NCBI RefSeq assembly: GCF_002894645.1
Contig: NZ_NCQY01000030.1
Location: forward strand, 655,943-702,214
Length of the DNA: 46,272 bases
From: Salinibacter altiplanensis
GTDB lineage: Bacteria > Bacteroidota > Rhodothermia > Rhodothermales > Salinibacteraceae
Direction of reading: 5' to 3'
Shown here piece by piece: positions 34,673 to 42,736 of this stretch. The notes under the pieces were generated by a model. That model was not told where the DNA came from and made no database searches. It was given only the letters and a program-made list of their open reading frames with translations. A program made the translations under genes and the position numbers. Position 1 is the stretch's first letter, and every line of letters starts with the position of its first letter.

Positions 34673-36505
34673 TCACCGATCCGACGCGTCCGGGCCCCGG
34701 ACGTCTGCGCCCCCCGAGCCAGCCGTCTCGGCCGGCGGCAGGTGGGTGTCGATCCACGTCCGGGCCCGACGGCGCACGGCCGGGGCATCGTCTTCTTGCA
34801 ACACGTCGCGGGCGAGGCCTTTTGCCGCGTCGTACTCGATCGCCCGAACGACTCGGCGGACGGTGGGCAGCGACTGGGGCGAGACGCTCAGGGTGTCCAC
34901 CCCCAGTCCCAGGAGCACCGGCACCGCCTGCACGTCGCCCGCAATCTCCCCACAGACCTCCACCGGGCACCCCGACATCCGGCCCGTCTCGACGACGCGC
35001 AGGATCAGGCCGAGAACCGCCGGGTGCAACGCGTCGTGCCGCGCCCCGACCGGGCCGGCAGCCCGGTCCACCGCCAGCACGTACTGGGTGAGGTCATTGG
35101 TGCCGACGGAGAAGAAGTCCACGAACTCGGTAAAGGCGGGGGCCTGCAGGGCCATCGCGGGCACCTCTACCATCGCGCCGAGGGGCAGGGTCGGATCATG
35201 GGGCACGCCGTTCTCCGCAAGGCGAGCGCTCTCCTCATCCAGAATTCGCCGTACGCGCCGCACCTCCGTCACGTCCGTCACCATCGGAAGCAGGACCCGG
35301 AGCTCCCCCTGACGGTTCGCCCGCAGGAGGGCCCGCAGCTGGGGACGCAGGTGCTCATCGGGGCGGTTCAGAAGCCGCCGCAGCCCCCGCTCTCCCAGGG
35401 ATCGGCTGCCCTCGTGCTCCGCCGCGGCGTGACGGGGCCCACGGCCATCGCCGCCCAGATCCAGGAGACGGATCGTCGCTCCCTCCTCGCCGGCGGCCTC
35501 GGCGACCTCCCGGTACGCCTCCACCTGCCGTTCTTCGTCGACGGCGTGGGGATCGCCGTCGGCGAGCAAGAAGAGCTCGGTGCGAAGAAGTCCGATGCCG
35601 CCCGGCGGGTCGGGCCGGAGCAGATCGAGCTCGGCCTCCAGCCCCACGTTGACCCGAAGGGTCACGGCGTGGCCGTCGGTCGTTCGGGGAGGGCGCCCGG
35701 CCCTCTCCTCTTCACGCTCCGTCGGGGACGGCGCCTCCGTCTCTCGCTGCCGGTAGTCCTCCACGGTGGCGGGGTGAGGATGAGCGATCAGACGTCCCTC
35801 AGTCCCGTCAACGACGACCCGATCCCCGGACGACACGGCCTCCAGTGTCTCTCCAGCCCCAACGAGGAGCGGCAGCCCGAGCGCCTTGGCGACGATGGCC
35901 GCGTGCGAGGTGGGCCCGCCCCGGGCCGTAACGGCCCCCAGCGGCCCCTGCCGACGAACGCGCAGCAGGTCCGTCGGGGTCAGCTCTTGGGCCACCACCA
36001 CCGATTGCGTATCGATATGAGCTGCGGCCGCCCGCCGACGCAGTGCCCGGAGGAGTCGCCGTTCGAGCTCCACGAGGTCGTCGGCCCCGGTGCGCAGGTG
36101 CGCGTCGTCGCTGTCGTCGAGTCGTTCGCGGTGGGCCGCCAGGACCGTCCGCACCGCCGCCGCCGCGGGTTCTTTCCGCGCCCGAATGCGCTGCCGGATG
36201 GCCCGCAGGACCTCCTCGTCGCGCAGCATGAGGGCCTGGGCCTCAAAGATGGCGTCGGTGTCCGCCCCCAGAGCGTCTGGGGCCAGCGTTCGAACAGTCT
36301 CCAGCTCCTGTTCGGCCCGTTGCACAGCGTTGGCCAGGCGGTCCACCTCCGCGTCCACCTCGTCCGGCGAGATGGGCGCACGCCGCCGGTCGGGGGCAGA
36401 GGCGTCGTACCGGTACGCGGTGCCCATCGCGATCCCGGGCGCCGCACCGGTGCCCGAAATGACCAATTCGTCGTGGGACGTAGATTCCGGAGGCGACTCT
36501 TCCAT
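34673..36505 (-). CDS. ptsI: PTS enzyme I (phosphoenolpyruvate-protein phosphotransferase)
   Basis: Takes phosphate from PEP and passes it to HPr. 610 residues from the ATG at 36505; an upstream in-frame start overlaps ptsH. The phosphorylated His is H201 in ARGGPTSHAAIVAKALGLP. The C-terminal PEP-binding barrel has VEVPAMA and FFSVGTNDLTQYVLAVDRAA, and the active Cys is in VCGEIAGD. Full length, all key residues intact. It lies 44 bases downstream of ptsH. There is no EII gene in the window, so the pair may act as a regulatory relay or feed an EII coded elsewhere. Confidence 0.95.
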   Translation of the reverse strand: MEESPPESTSHDELVISGTGAAPGIAMGTAYRYDASAPDRRRAPISPDEVDAEVDRLANAVQRAEQELETVRTLAPDALGADTDAIFEAQALMLRDEEVLRAIRQRIRARKEPAAAAVRTVLAAHRERLDDSDDAHLRTGADDLVELERRLLRALRRRAAAAHIDTQSVVVAQELTPTDLLRVRRQGPLGAVTARGGPTSHAAIVAKALGLPLLVGAGETLEAVSSGDRVVVDGTEGRLIAHPHPATVEDYRQRETEAPSPTEREEERAGRPPRTTDGHAVTLRVNVGLEAELDLLRPDPPGGIGLLRTELFLLADGDPHAVDEERQVEAYREVAEAAGEEGATIRLLDLGGDGRGPRHAAAEHEGSRSLGERGLRRLLNRPDEHLRPQLRALLRANRQGELRVLLPMVTDVTEVRRVRRILDEESARLAENGVPHDPTLPLGAMVEVPAMALQAPAFTEFVDFFSVGTNDLTQYVLAVDRAAGPVGARHDALHPAVLGLILRVVETGRMSGCPVEVCGEIAGDVQAVPVLLGLGVDTLSVSPQSLPTVRRVVRAIEYDAAKGLARDVLQEDDAPAVRRRARTWIDTHLPPAETAGSGGADVRGPDASDR

Positions 36506-36549
36506 GACGTGGATGGCTGACGATGACGGCGGCCCGCGCTGAGTCCGGC

Positions 36550-36819
36550 CTACAATTCTTCCCCAAACCCATCTTCGAAAAGGGCCTCGATCGCGTCGGC
36601 GGCCTCGGTTTCGTCTTCCCCCTCTACCACAAGGGTGAGCACCGCTCCCTGCTCGGCGGCCAAGGTCATGACCCCAATGACACTTTTTCCATTGATCTCG
36701 TAGTTGTCCCGGCACAGGTAGACGGCCGACTCGAATCGAGACGCGGTCTTGACGAGCATCGACGCCGGCCGCGTGTGCAGCCCGGCACGGTTGCGAATGG
36801 TAACCTCACGCTCGATCAT
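36550..36819 (-). CDS. ptsH: HPr phosphocarrier protein
   Basis: 89 residues. The active-site His is H15 in NRAGLHTRPAS. The regulatory Ser is S46 in INGKSVIGVM, where HPr kinase/phosphorylase acts in organisms that have it; an hprK gene is not in view. The C-terminal helix is intact (ADAIEALFEDGFGEEL). ATG start; 39 bases downstream of the polyprenyl synthase and 44 bases upstream of ptsI. Confidence 0.95.
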   Translation of the reverse strand: MIEREVTIRNRAGLHTRPASMLVKTASRFESAVYLCRDNYEINGKSVIGVMTLAAEQGAVLTLVVEGEDETEAADAIEALFEDGFGEEL

Positions 36820-36858
36820 GGAAACGCTGAAAAGCGGGACGACGGACGGCGGGGGCGA

Positions 36859-37857
36859 TCAGTGCTCGCGCGCCTGGAGACGATCCAGAAACCAGTGAAG
36901 CGCCTCCGCCGCGCCCGTGTCTGGAAGGAGGTGCAGATGGTCGTAGGCCTTCTCCGTGTAGGCACGGACCGCCGCTCGGGCCTCCTCGAAGACGCCGAGG
37001 TCCGCCATCCGCGCACGGGCCTTCGGCACATCGTCTCGGGAAAGCCCCCCATCGGCCACGAGGCGCTCGACCCAGTCCTGATCGGCTCCGTCGGCGCGCT
37101 CCAGGGCGCACAGGGTTAGGAACGTTTTCTTTCCCCGCACAAGGTCTCCCCCCACCCCTCGTCCCCACTCCTCATCCTCGGCGATGAGGTCGAGCAGGTC
37201 GTCCTGGATCTGGAAGGCCCGCCCCACCAGCCGGCCGGCCGTGCCGAGGCGATCGCACTCGGGCGCCGGGGCCCCTCCAATGACGCCCCCCAGCTCGAAC
37301 GCCGCCGAGAGGAGCGCCCCGGTCTTGCGGTCGATCATGTCCAGATACGCCTCCACCGTCACCGCGTCGTCGGTCTCAAACGATGCGTCGAGGGCCTGGC
37401 CGGCACAGAGCTTCTCCACCATCGGGTGATACACCGCGTAGAGCGCCTCCGCGTCGGTCCCGTCCACCTGGCCCAGCAGGTCGTAGGACAGGCCCATCAT
37501 GAGGTCTCCCGTGAGGATTGCCGTGCCGGGGTCCCACTTCGTGTGCACGGTTGCTCCGCCCCGTCGCTCGTCGTCCTCGTCCATTAGGTCGTCGTGGACG
37601 AGCGTAAAGTTGTGAAAGACCTCCACGGCGAGAGCGGCCGGCAGCGCCCGGTCGACGGACGTGCCGTACGACTCGGCCACCAGCAGGAGCAGGATGGGAC
37701 GCACACGCTTTCCCCCGGCCCGCAGCACGTGCTCTACGGCATCGTAGAGGGAGGCAGGAGCCCGCCCGTCGACGACCGCCGGCAGGGCCTTGTCGATGCG
37801 CGCCCGGAGCGCCGCCACGCGCTCACCAGACGACACGCTTTGCGCAGAGGAAGCCAT
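36859..37857 (-). CDS. Polyprenyl synthetase, short-chain type (FPP/GGPP)
   Basis: Trans-prenyltransferase that couples isopentenyl diphosphate to an allylic diphosphate. 332 residues from the ATG at 37857; an ATG at 37878 adds 7 residues and cannot be excluded. First Asp-rich motif: VHDDLMDEDD; second: QIQDDLLD; GGKRVRP near the N terminus binds IPP. The residue five before the first Asp is Phe (FTLVHDD), and bulky aromatics there usually stop growth at C15-C20, while the motif has no two-residue insertion as bacterial FPP synthases do, so GGPP is more likely (inference). It lies 68 bases below adk, and HPr follows after 39 bases. Confidence 0.9.
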   Translation of the reverse strand: MASSAQSVSSGERVAALRARIDKALPAVVDGRAPASLYDAVEHVLRAGGKRVRPILLLLVAESYGTSVDRALPAALAVEVFHNFTLVHDDLMDEDDERRGGATVHTKWDPGTAILTGDLMMGLSYDLLGQVDGTDAEALYAVYHPMVEKLCAGQALDASFETDDAVTVEAYLDMIDRKTGALLSAAFELGGVIGGAPAPECDRLGTAGRLVGRAFQIQDDLLDLIAEDEEWGRGVGGDLVRGKKTFLTLCALERADGADQDWVERLVADGGLSRDDVPKARARMADLGVFEEARAAVRAYTEKAYDHLHLLPDTGAAEALHWFLDRLQAREH

Positions 37858-37925
37858 CGGTAGATTGGAGTGAACCAACGTCGTCGACGATCGTGCTCGG
37901 TGCAGTTTCGATCGGTCAGGGGCTT

Positions 37926-38564
37926 CTAGCGGTCAAGGGCGCCGAGCGCCGCCTCAACACGTCCGAAGACCTCTTCGATCTCTCCGGTCCCGTCGACCGA
38001 GACAAGCAGGCCTCGCTCTTCGTAGTAGGCGGCCAGCGGCTCGGTCTCTTCGCGGTAGACGTCAAGCCGGTTCTGGATGGTTTCGGGCTCGTCGTCGGAG
38101 CGTTGGACGATGAGGTCCGCGTCCACGTCGTCGGGGGGCGGGTCGTGGTCCAGGTGGTAGGTTTCGCCTGTCTCCTCGTGTACCCGGCGCCGACTCAGCC
38201 GACGCACGAGCACGTCGTCGGGCACCTCCATGCTGAGGACGGCGTCAAGGGGCGTGTCGTTCGACTCCAAGAACGCAGTGAGCCATTCGGCCTGCTGGTC
38301 GGTACGCGGGTACCCGTCCAGCACAAAGTCGTCGTGGCCCTCATCGGCAATGGCCTGTTCGGACAAGTCCCGGACCAGTGCATCCGGCACCAATTCGCCC
38401 GCGTCGATGTACGACTTTGCCTTTTTGCCCAAATCAGTCTCTTGTGCCATGGCGTCTCGAAGGATGTCCCCCGTTGAGATCTGGGTAATGCCATGACGCG
38501 TTTCTAGCAGCCCAGCCTGCGTGCCCTTTCCGGCACCTGGGGGCCCAAAAATAATCAGTCGCAT
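37926..38564 (-). CDS. adk: Adenylate kinase
   Basis: Balances AMP, ADP and ATP. 212 residues from the ATG at 38564 (MRLIIFGPPGAGKGTQ). P-loop residues 7-16. AMP-site segments STGDILRDAM and DGYPRTDQQA are intact. The LID region (SRRRVHEETGETYHLDHDPP) has no Cys4 zinc site, so this is the zinc-free long type. ATG start. Downstream of the DUF883-like gene (52 bases), upstream of the polyprenyl synthase. It converges with nothing; all neighbours are on the same strand. Confidence 0.96.
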   Translation of the reverse strand: MRLIIFGPPGAGKGTQAGLLETRHGITQISTGDILRDAMAQETDLGKKAKSYIDAGELVPDALVRDLSEQAIADEGHDDFVLDGYPRTDQQAEWLTAFLESNDTPLDAVLSMEVPDDVLVRRLSRRRVHEETGETYHLDHDPPPDDVDADLIVQRSDDEPETIQNRLDVYREETEPLAAYYEERGLLVSVDGTGEIEEVFGRVEAALGALDR

Positions 38565-38616
38565 CTGTGTTGGTCGGTCGTGCAAAAGAGTCGTTGGACG
38601 GGAACTGACACAGCCC

Positions 38617-39138
38617 TCACTCGGAGAGCTCCTCCTCCAGTCCCGCTACGTCGGTGTCGCCAAGCCAGGAGAGAATCTGATCACGAATCACCTCACGGGC
38701 CACGAGGCGCACCACAAACCCGAGACTGTCCCCCAGGACGCCCCCGCCGGAACGGTGTGCCTGGGACTCCCCAGCCCCGTTCTCTCGGTAAACCACGAGG
38801 GGAGCGCGTCCGCGCAGGGCCTTCTCCACCGCCTCCCCCGGCGTATCGCCCGTTTCCATCGCCTCTTCGACCTCCGTGCGGAGCGCGTCGACGTACTGGT
38901 CCAGGAGCGCCGCGTGCCGGGGCCGCCGCGATCGGCCGCCCCCAACGAGCGCCCCCACCGCCACGCCGGCCGCCAGCATGCCCCCAACGCTCTTCAGCGG
39001 GTTTTGCACAACCCAGTCGCGCAGCGATGAGCCGGTGCTAGATACCTCCTCCTGAAGCGAGTCGAAGCGATCGGCCATGGCGTCCGCCGTTTCTCGGAGG
39101 CGTGCCTCCACGTCCGCTCTGCTTGGGTTCGAGTCCAT
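38617..39138 (-). CDS. DUF883/YqjD-like membrane protein
   Basis: 173 residues from the ATG at 39138. The frame is open 149 codons further upstream, but that stretch is out of family and overlaps the next gene. The N terminus is an amphipathic helix (ADVEARLRETADAMADRFDS), then NPLKSVGGMLAAGVAVGALVGG (about 49-71), the kind of membrane helix that ends DUF883/ElaB proteins. The C-terminal 100 residues add a second helical part that the family lacks, with ALLDQYVDALRTEVEEAMET. In E. coli YqjD sits with YqjE; here the holin-X-like gene lies 95 bases upstream on the same strand. Function unknown. Confidence 0.7.
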   Translation of the reverse strand: MDSNPSRADVEARLRETADAMADRFDSLQEEVSSTGSSLRDWVVQNPLKSVGGMLAAGVAVGALVGGGRSRRPRHAALLDQYVDALRTEVEEAMETGDTPGEAVEKALRGRAPLVVYRENGAGESQAHRSGGGVLGDSLGFVVRLVAREVIRDQILSWLGDTDVAGLEEELSE

Positions 39139-39233
39139 GGGGCAAAAGGGGTCGTAGAACAGAATGATCGAAAAGGCCTGGGGCCAGGACTCCTCCCCGC
39201 GGGCACAGACGCGCGGCCACCACTGCGCGGGCT

Positions 39234-39710
39234 TCACGAAGCATTTTCGTCCACCACGGCCGAGGCAGGGCGGGCCGGGCTCTCGTCCCCAGAGACGTCC
39301 TGTTCTCTGCGAAGGGACTCCAGCAGGTTGGACGGCGGCATCAGGGCGGGCTTCGCAACACGAAGGGCCACGATGATCAGGATGAGTGCCACCGACACCG
39401 CGAGAAAGCCCCAGAACGGATGCCCAAGCAGCCATCCCACCCCCAGCGCCACGGTCGTTAGCGAGAAGAACGCAGCGAGGGCGGCAAACACGGCGATCGT
39501 GAGCCCGAGGGCCACGTCGTTCTTGAAGGCGTCGAGCCGCTCTTCCATCTCCAAGATGGCGAGGTCGACCCGCAGGTCGATCCACTCCCGAAGGTCCGTA
39601 AAGAGCCCCTGCGTATGGGCCGCAATGCGACTCACCTTCCCGCCTTCGGGGGGCTTCTCCGTGGGGCGTTCGGCGTCCGGGGCCGACGAACGGTCGTCAA
39701 GGGACTCCAT
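39234..39710 (-). CDS. Phage-holin-X/YqjE-like membrane protein (DUF1469)
   Basis: 158 residues. Two membrane helices (about 68-92, 95-117) with the family segment WIDLRVDLAILEMEERLDAF before them, as in DUF1469 / actinobacterial holin-X / YqjE proteins. The Pfam name says holin, but there is no lysis cassette and the chromosomal copies are thought to be envelope proteins. It is the first gene of the minus-strand run to MerR. A candidate promoter lies 40-70 bases before the ATG. Confidence 0.82.
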   Translation of the reverse strand: MESLDDRSSAPDAERPTEKPPEGGKVSRIAAHTQGLFTDLREWIDLRVDLAILEMEERLDAFKNDVALGLTIAVFAALAAFFSLTTVALGVGWLLGHPFWGFLAVSVALILIIVALRVAKPALMPPSNLLESLRREQDVSGDESPARPASAVVDENAS

Positions 39711-39749
39711 GACCTAGTTGGAGGCATGCAGTTTGAAAGGTGGAGGGCG

Positions 39750-39780
39750 GAAAGATACCACATTTTGCGGAAGACGCAAG
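39750..39780 (-). promoter_or_regulatory. Candidate Bacteroidota-type promoter for the DUF1469-adk run
   Basis: On the minus strand, CTTG (39780-39777), a 19-base spacer and TATCTTTC (39757-39750), compared with TTTG-N19-21-TAnnTTTG. It lies 40 bases before the first ATG of a long same-strand run. Confidence 0.4.
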
Positions 39781-39898
39781 TGAATTCACCGTACAACCCC
39801 AGCGGACGTTCCGCCCTGAACTCGCCCGCACGGTCTACGTTTTGCGTTGCCTAGTGCTCATTGTCCTTTCTCCATTGATCTGCCCCCTCCGAACGCCC

Positions 39899-40174
39899 AT
39901 GGCCACCACGCAGGCGGAGTCGACCCCGAACCCAAACAGCCTCAAGTTTACGACGGACGACGGTGCCTTTCTCGACGGTGGCGTGGCCGCCTATGCCTCG
40001 GCGGACGAGGCGGACGATGATCCCCTCGCCCGCCGCCTCTTCACGATCGCGGGCGTCGACGACGTGTTCATCACCCCGCAATTCGTCACCGTGTCGAAGG
40101 CCCCCGCCGTCGACTGGGGCAGCGTGAAGCCGGACGTGGAGGCCATCCTCACCGAGCACCTGAGCGGGCGGTAG
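39899..40174 (+). CDS. Nfu N-terminal-domain protein (Fe-S scaffold-type)
   Basis: 91 residues from the ATG at 39899; the open frame starts 159 bases earlier but has no coding character. The whole protein is the Nfu/NifU N-terminal domain: TPNPNSLKFTTDDGAFLDGG, then LARRLFTIAGVDDVFITPQF, VTVSKAP. The C-terminal CxxC scaffold domain is absent, so it cannot hold a cluster by that motif itself. Strongly acidic. Its stop is 2 bases from the stop of the convergent LuxC-like gene. Confidence 0.88.
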   Translation: MATTQAESTPNPNSLKFTTDDGAFLDGGVAAYASADEADDDPLARRLFTIAGVDDVFITPQFVTVSKAPAVDWGSVKPDVEAILTEHLSGR

Positions 40175-40176
40175 CG

Positions 40177-41268
40177 TCAGCGCAGGGCCCGAAGAAAGTC
40201 AGCCAGGGCCCGTCCCGCGTCGTTTGCAAGCGGCGGGAGGTGAAGGTCCCCCGGCGTGCGGAGGGGCCACGACGCGGGCAGTTGGTCGTGCAGGGGCTCA
40301 CGGGCCACGACCGCAGCGAGGGCCGACCGGTGGGTGGTGATCCACTCATCGACCGCGTCAAGGGCCGTGTATTGCGTCCACCGGAGATGACCGTCGGGGC
40401 GTGGGACCTTCGGCTCGCCCCGGCTCATGAGAAACTCAAGGCCCTCGGCGTACGCCCGGGGTTCGTCGCGGGCCTCGAGGAATGCCTTCTGCATCTGGAG
40501 AGCGCCCGGCGTGTCCTCGTGCGCCGGAAAGACGCCGCGGAAGCGTGCCATGGCTTCGAGGTATGCATCCGGCGACAGGTCGCCCGGGGCCCACAGGAGC
40601 GCGAGCCGCCGGTGCCCACCGCCGTCGTAGAGCAGCGCGTCCTCCGCCAGTCCGCCCAGGGCATCGTCGCCCTCGTGCCCGTCGAGGACCGCCACGGCGA
40701 GCCGGGCGGGGCGCACGAGCCGGCGGTCGTCGGCGATGCCGTGATCATCGCACGCTGCGCGGACCGCCGCGGCGTCGTCCCGGACCGGCTGCGCCGTTAC
40801 CGCGGCGGCGCGCTCAAGAAGCGGCTCCTGTTCCACAAACTCCGCGTCGATACTGTCGGTCCGGTCCGACACGGCCCGCCCAAATGCGGGAAGCAGAGCG
40901 GGAGAGGCCTCCGCCGTATGCCCGAGATACGTATGCCCGTCGGCCCAGATTGCCACGGCGTCTCGGAGGCCCACAAGCGGCCCAGAGGAGCCGTGCAGGA
41001 CGCCCACGGTCGTCGGGGCCGCCGGGACCGCGTCGCCGAGCCAGTCGGTAAGAGCCTCCGGTGTGAGGCGCTGCATCCACCGGTTCAGGGCGTAGTCGAT
41101 CGCCTCCTTGGTCCAGCGGTTGGGCGCCGCCAGGGTGTCCGCGACGGCCGCTTCGCGCGGCGGATGGTCCGGCGCTCGCCAGTCTGCGGCGGCGGCGGCA
41201 ATGGCATCGATGCGGGCTTGTCTTCTCGCGCTCACGTGGGCATGGGGGTCGGGAGAGGAGGCGTGCAT
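40177..41268 (-). CDS. LuxC-like acyl-CoA reductase homologue lacking the catalytic Cys
   Basis: 363 residues from the ATG at 41268; in-frame starts at 41295, 41316 and 41400 are possible. The segment TVGVLHGSSGPLVGLRDAVA and the later RLAVAVLDGHE with APGDLSPDAYLEA align with the Bacteroidota acyl-CoA reductase (LuxC, PF05893), which reduces acyl-CoA through a Cys thioester. The reductase signature Y-F-G-L-G-C-R-N-V-S reads Y-D-G-G-G-H-R-R-L-A here, so the catalytic Cys is His219 (codon at 40614-40612, confirmed from the bases). The downstream HLRWTQYTALD is kept. The family usually sits next to ferredoxin or serC; neither is here. A binding or altered chemistry is possible. Confidence 0.75.
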   Translation of the reverse strand: MHASSPDPHAHVSARRQARIDAIAAAAADWRAPDHPPREAAVADTLAAPNRWTKEAIDYALNRWMQRLTPEALTDWLGDAVPAAPTTVGVLHGSSGPLVGLRDAVAIWADGHTYLGHTAEASPALLPAFGRAVSDRTDSIDAEFVEQEPLLERAAAVTAQPVRDDAAAVRAACDDHGIADDRRLVRPARLAVAVLDGHEGDDALGGLAEDALLYDGGGHRRLALLWAPGDLSPDAYLEAMARFRGVFPAHEDTPGALQMQKAFLEARDEPRAYAEGLEFLMSRGEPKVPRPDGHLRWTQYTALDAVDEWITTHRSALAAVVAREPLHDQLPASWPLRTPGDLHLPPLANDAGRALADFLRALR

Positions 41269-41423
41269 TTCGCCCGCCCTGCACGCGCACCCCATCACCG
41301 GTTGTTCCTCCTTCATGCCCTTCACATGTCCTCCCGTCGCCCCCGGTCCCCCCGAATCACCGGCGGCTCCCTCCCGTACCACCGGAAGGAACGACAGCAT
41401 TCTTCCGCGACCCCTGACTGCCC

Positions 41424-42665
41424 ATGCGCCAGTTCGACGTTCCTACGTTCTACAAGAGTCCCATCATCTCGACGGTCACGGATGCGCGGCAGGCCACCGA
41501 TCCCCGCAAGAACGACTTGTCCCCGTCGGTGATCGACTTTGGGCCGGTGCGCTTCAAAATCGCGCGACACTTTGGCTTTTGCTTCGGCGTGGAGCAGGCC
41601 ATCGAGATCGCGTACGAGGCACTGGAGGAAAACCCCGACAAGCGGATCTTCCTCCTCTCCGAAATGATCCACAACCCGCACGTGAACGAGGACCTGCGGG
41701 ACCGGGGCATTCGATTCCTGCGCACCACGCAGGGAGAGCAGCTCATCCCGTTCGACGCGCTGGAGCCGGACGACGTGGTCATCATTCCGGCCTTCGGCAC
41801 CACACTGGAGGTGGAACAGGAGCTCGAGCGACAGGGCGTCGACACCGAGGCCTACGACACCACCTGTCCGTTCGTCGAAAAGGTATGGCGCAAAAGCTCC
41901 CAGATTGGGGACGACGACTACTCGATCGTGGTCCACGGCAAGCGCTACCACGAGGAGACCCGCGCGACCTTTTCTCACGCGAAGGAGGAGGGCCCCGTCG
42001 TCGTCGTGCGGGACCCGGACGAGGCCCGGGAGCTGGCGAAGGTAATCCGGGGAGAGAACGGCCCTGATTTCTTCTACGACTACTTCGAGGACAAGTACTC
42101 GGAAGACTTTGACCCGGAGCGGGACCTGCGGCGGGTGGGCGTGGTGAACCAGACCACCATGCTGGCGGAAGAGACCGCCGCCATTGCCGACCTGATGCGC
42201 GACGCCATGATGGATCGCTACGGCGAGGCCGACGTGGAGGAGCGCTTTGCGGACACAAGCGACACGCTCTGCTACGCCACCAACGAGAACCAGAACGCCA
42301 CGCAAGCGCTCATCGAGGATGGAGCCGACCTTGGAATCATCGTGGGCGGCTACAACTCCTCCAACACGAGCCACCTCGTGGAGCTCTGCGAGGAGCACAT
42401 GCCCACATACTTCATTCGGGACGCCGACGAGTTCGACGCCCCCTCGGAAATTCACCACTTCGACGTTCACGCACAAGAAGAGGTCACGACGAGGGACTGG
42501 TTCCCCGCCGAGGACACGCCGGTCGACGTGCTGATCACCTCCGGGGCCTCCTGTCCCGACGCCCTGCTCGACGAGGTGGCCCGCAAGATCGTGAACTGGT
42601 ACCCGGACGCGCGTCCCGTGGAGGAGGTCCTCGCTCCCTTTAAAGAGGAGATAGGGGACGACTGA
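41424..42665 (+). CDS. ispH: 4-hydroxy-3-methylbut-2-enyl diphosphate reductase (IspH), long type
   Basis: Last step of the MEP route, giving IPP and DMAPP from HMBPP; uses a [4Fe-4S] cluster. 413 residues, about 100 longer than E. coli IspH and close to the cyanobacterial/plant form. The three cluster Cys are C53 (FGFCFGVEQAI), C148 (TTCPFVEKVW) and C377 (SGASCPDALL). Substrate His are in MIHNPHVNED and VVHGKRYHEET. Very acidic. ATG start, divergent from the LuxC-like gene (155 bases) and followed by a methyltransferase 71 bases later. Confidence 0.95.
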   Translation: MRQFDVPTFYKSPIISTVTDARQATDPRKNDLSPSVIDFGPVRFKIARHFGFCFGVEQAIEIAYEALEENPDKRIFLLSEMIHNPHVNEDLRDRGIRFLRTTQGEQLIPFDALEPDDVVIIPAFGTTLEVEQELERQGVDTEAYDTTCPFVEKVWRKSSQIGDDDYSIVVHGKRYHEETRATFSHAKEEGPVVVVRDPDEARELAKVIRGENGPDFFYDYFEDKYSEDFDPERDLRRVGVVNQTTMLAEETAAIADLMRDAMMDRYGEADVEERFADTSDTLCYATNENQNATQALIEDGADLGIIVGGYNSSNTSHLVELCEEHMPTYFIRDADEFDAPSEIHHFDVHAQEEVTTRDWFPAEDTPVDVLITSGASCPDALLDEVARKIVNWYPDARPVEEVLAPFKEEIGDD

Positions 42666-42736
42666 GGCTCTCCTCTCGCCTGCCGCATCAGGGGCTGCGG
42701 TCACTACGTCTTCTCTCTCGTTTCTCCCCTTCGGAT

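Noticed and set aside
34475-36520. 681-codon frame antisense to ptsI.
   Set aside because: Overlaps a full enzyme I with catalytic residues; no motif of its own.
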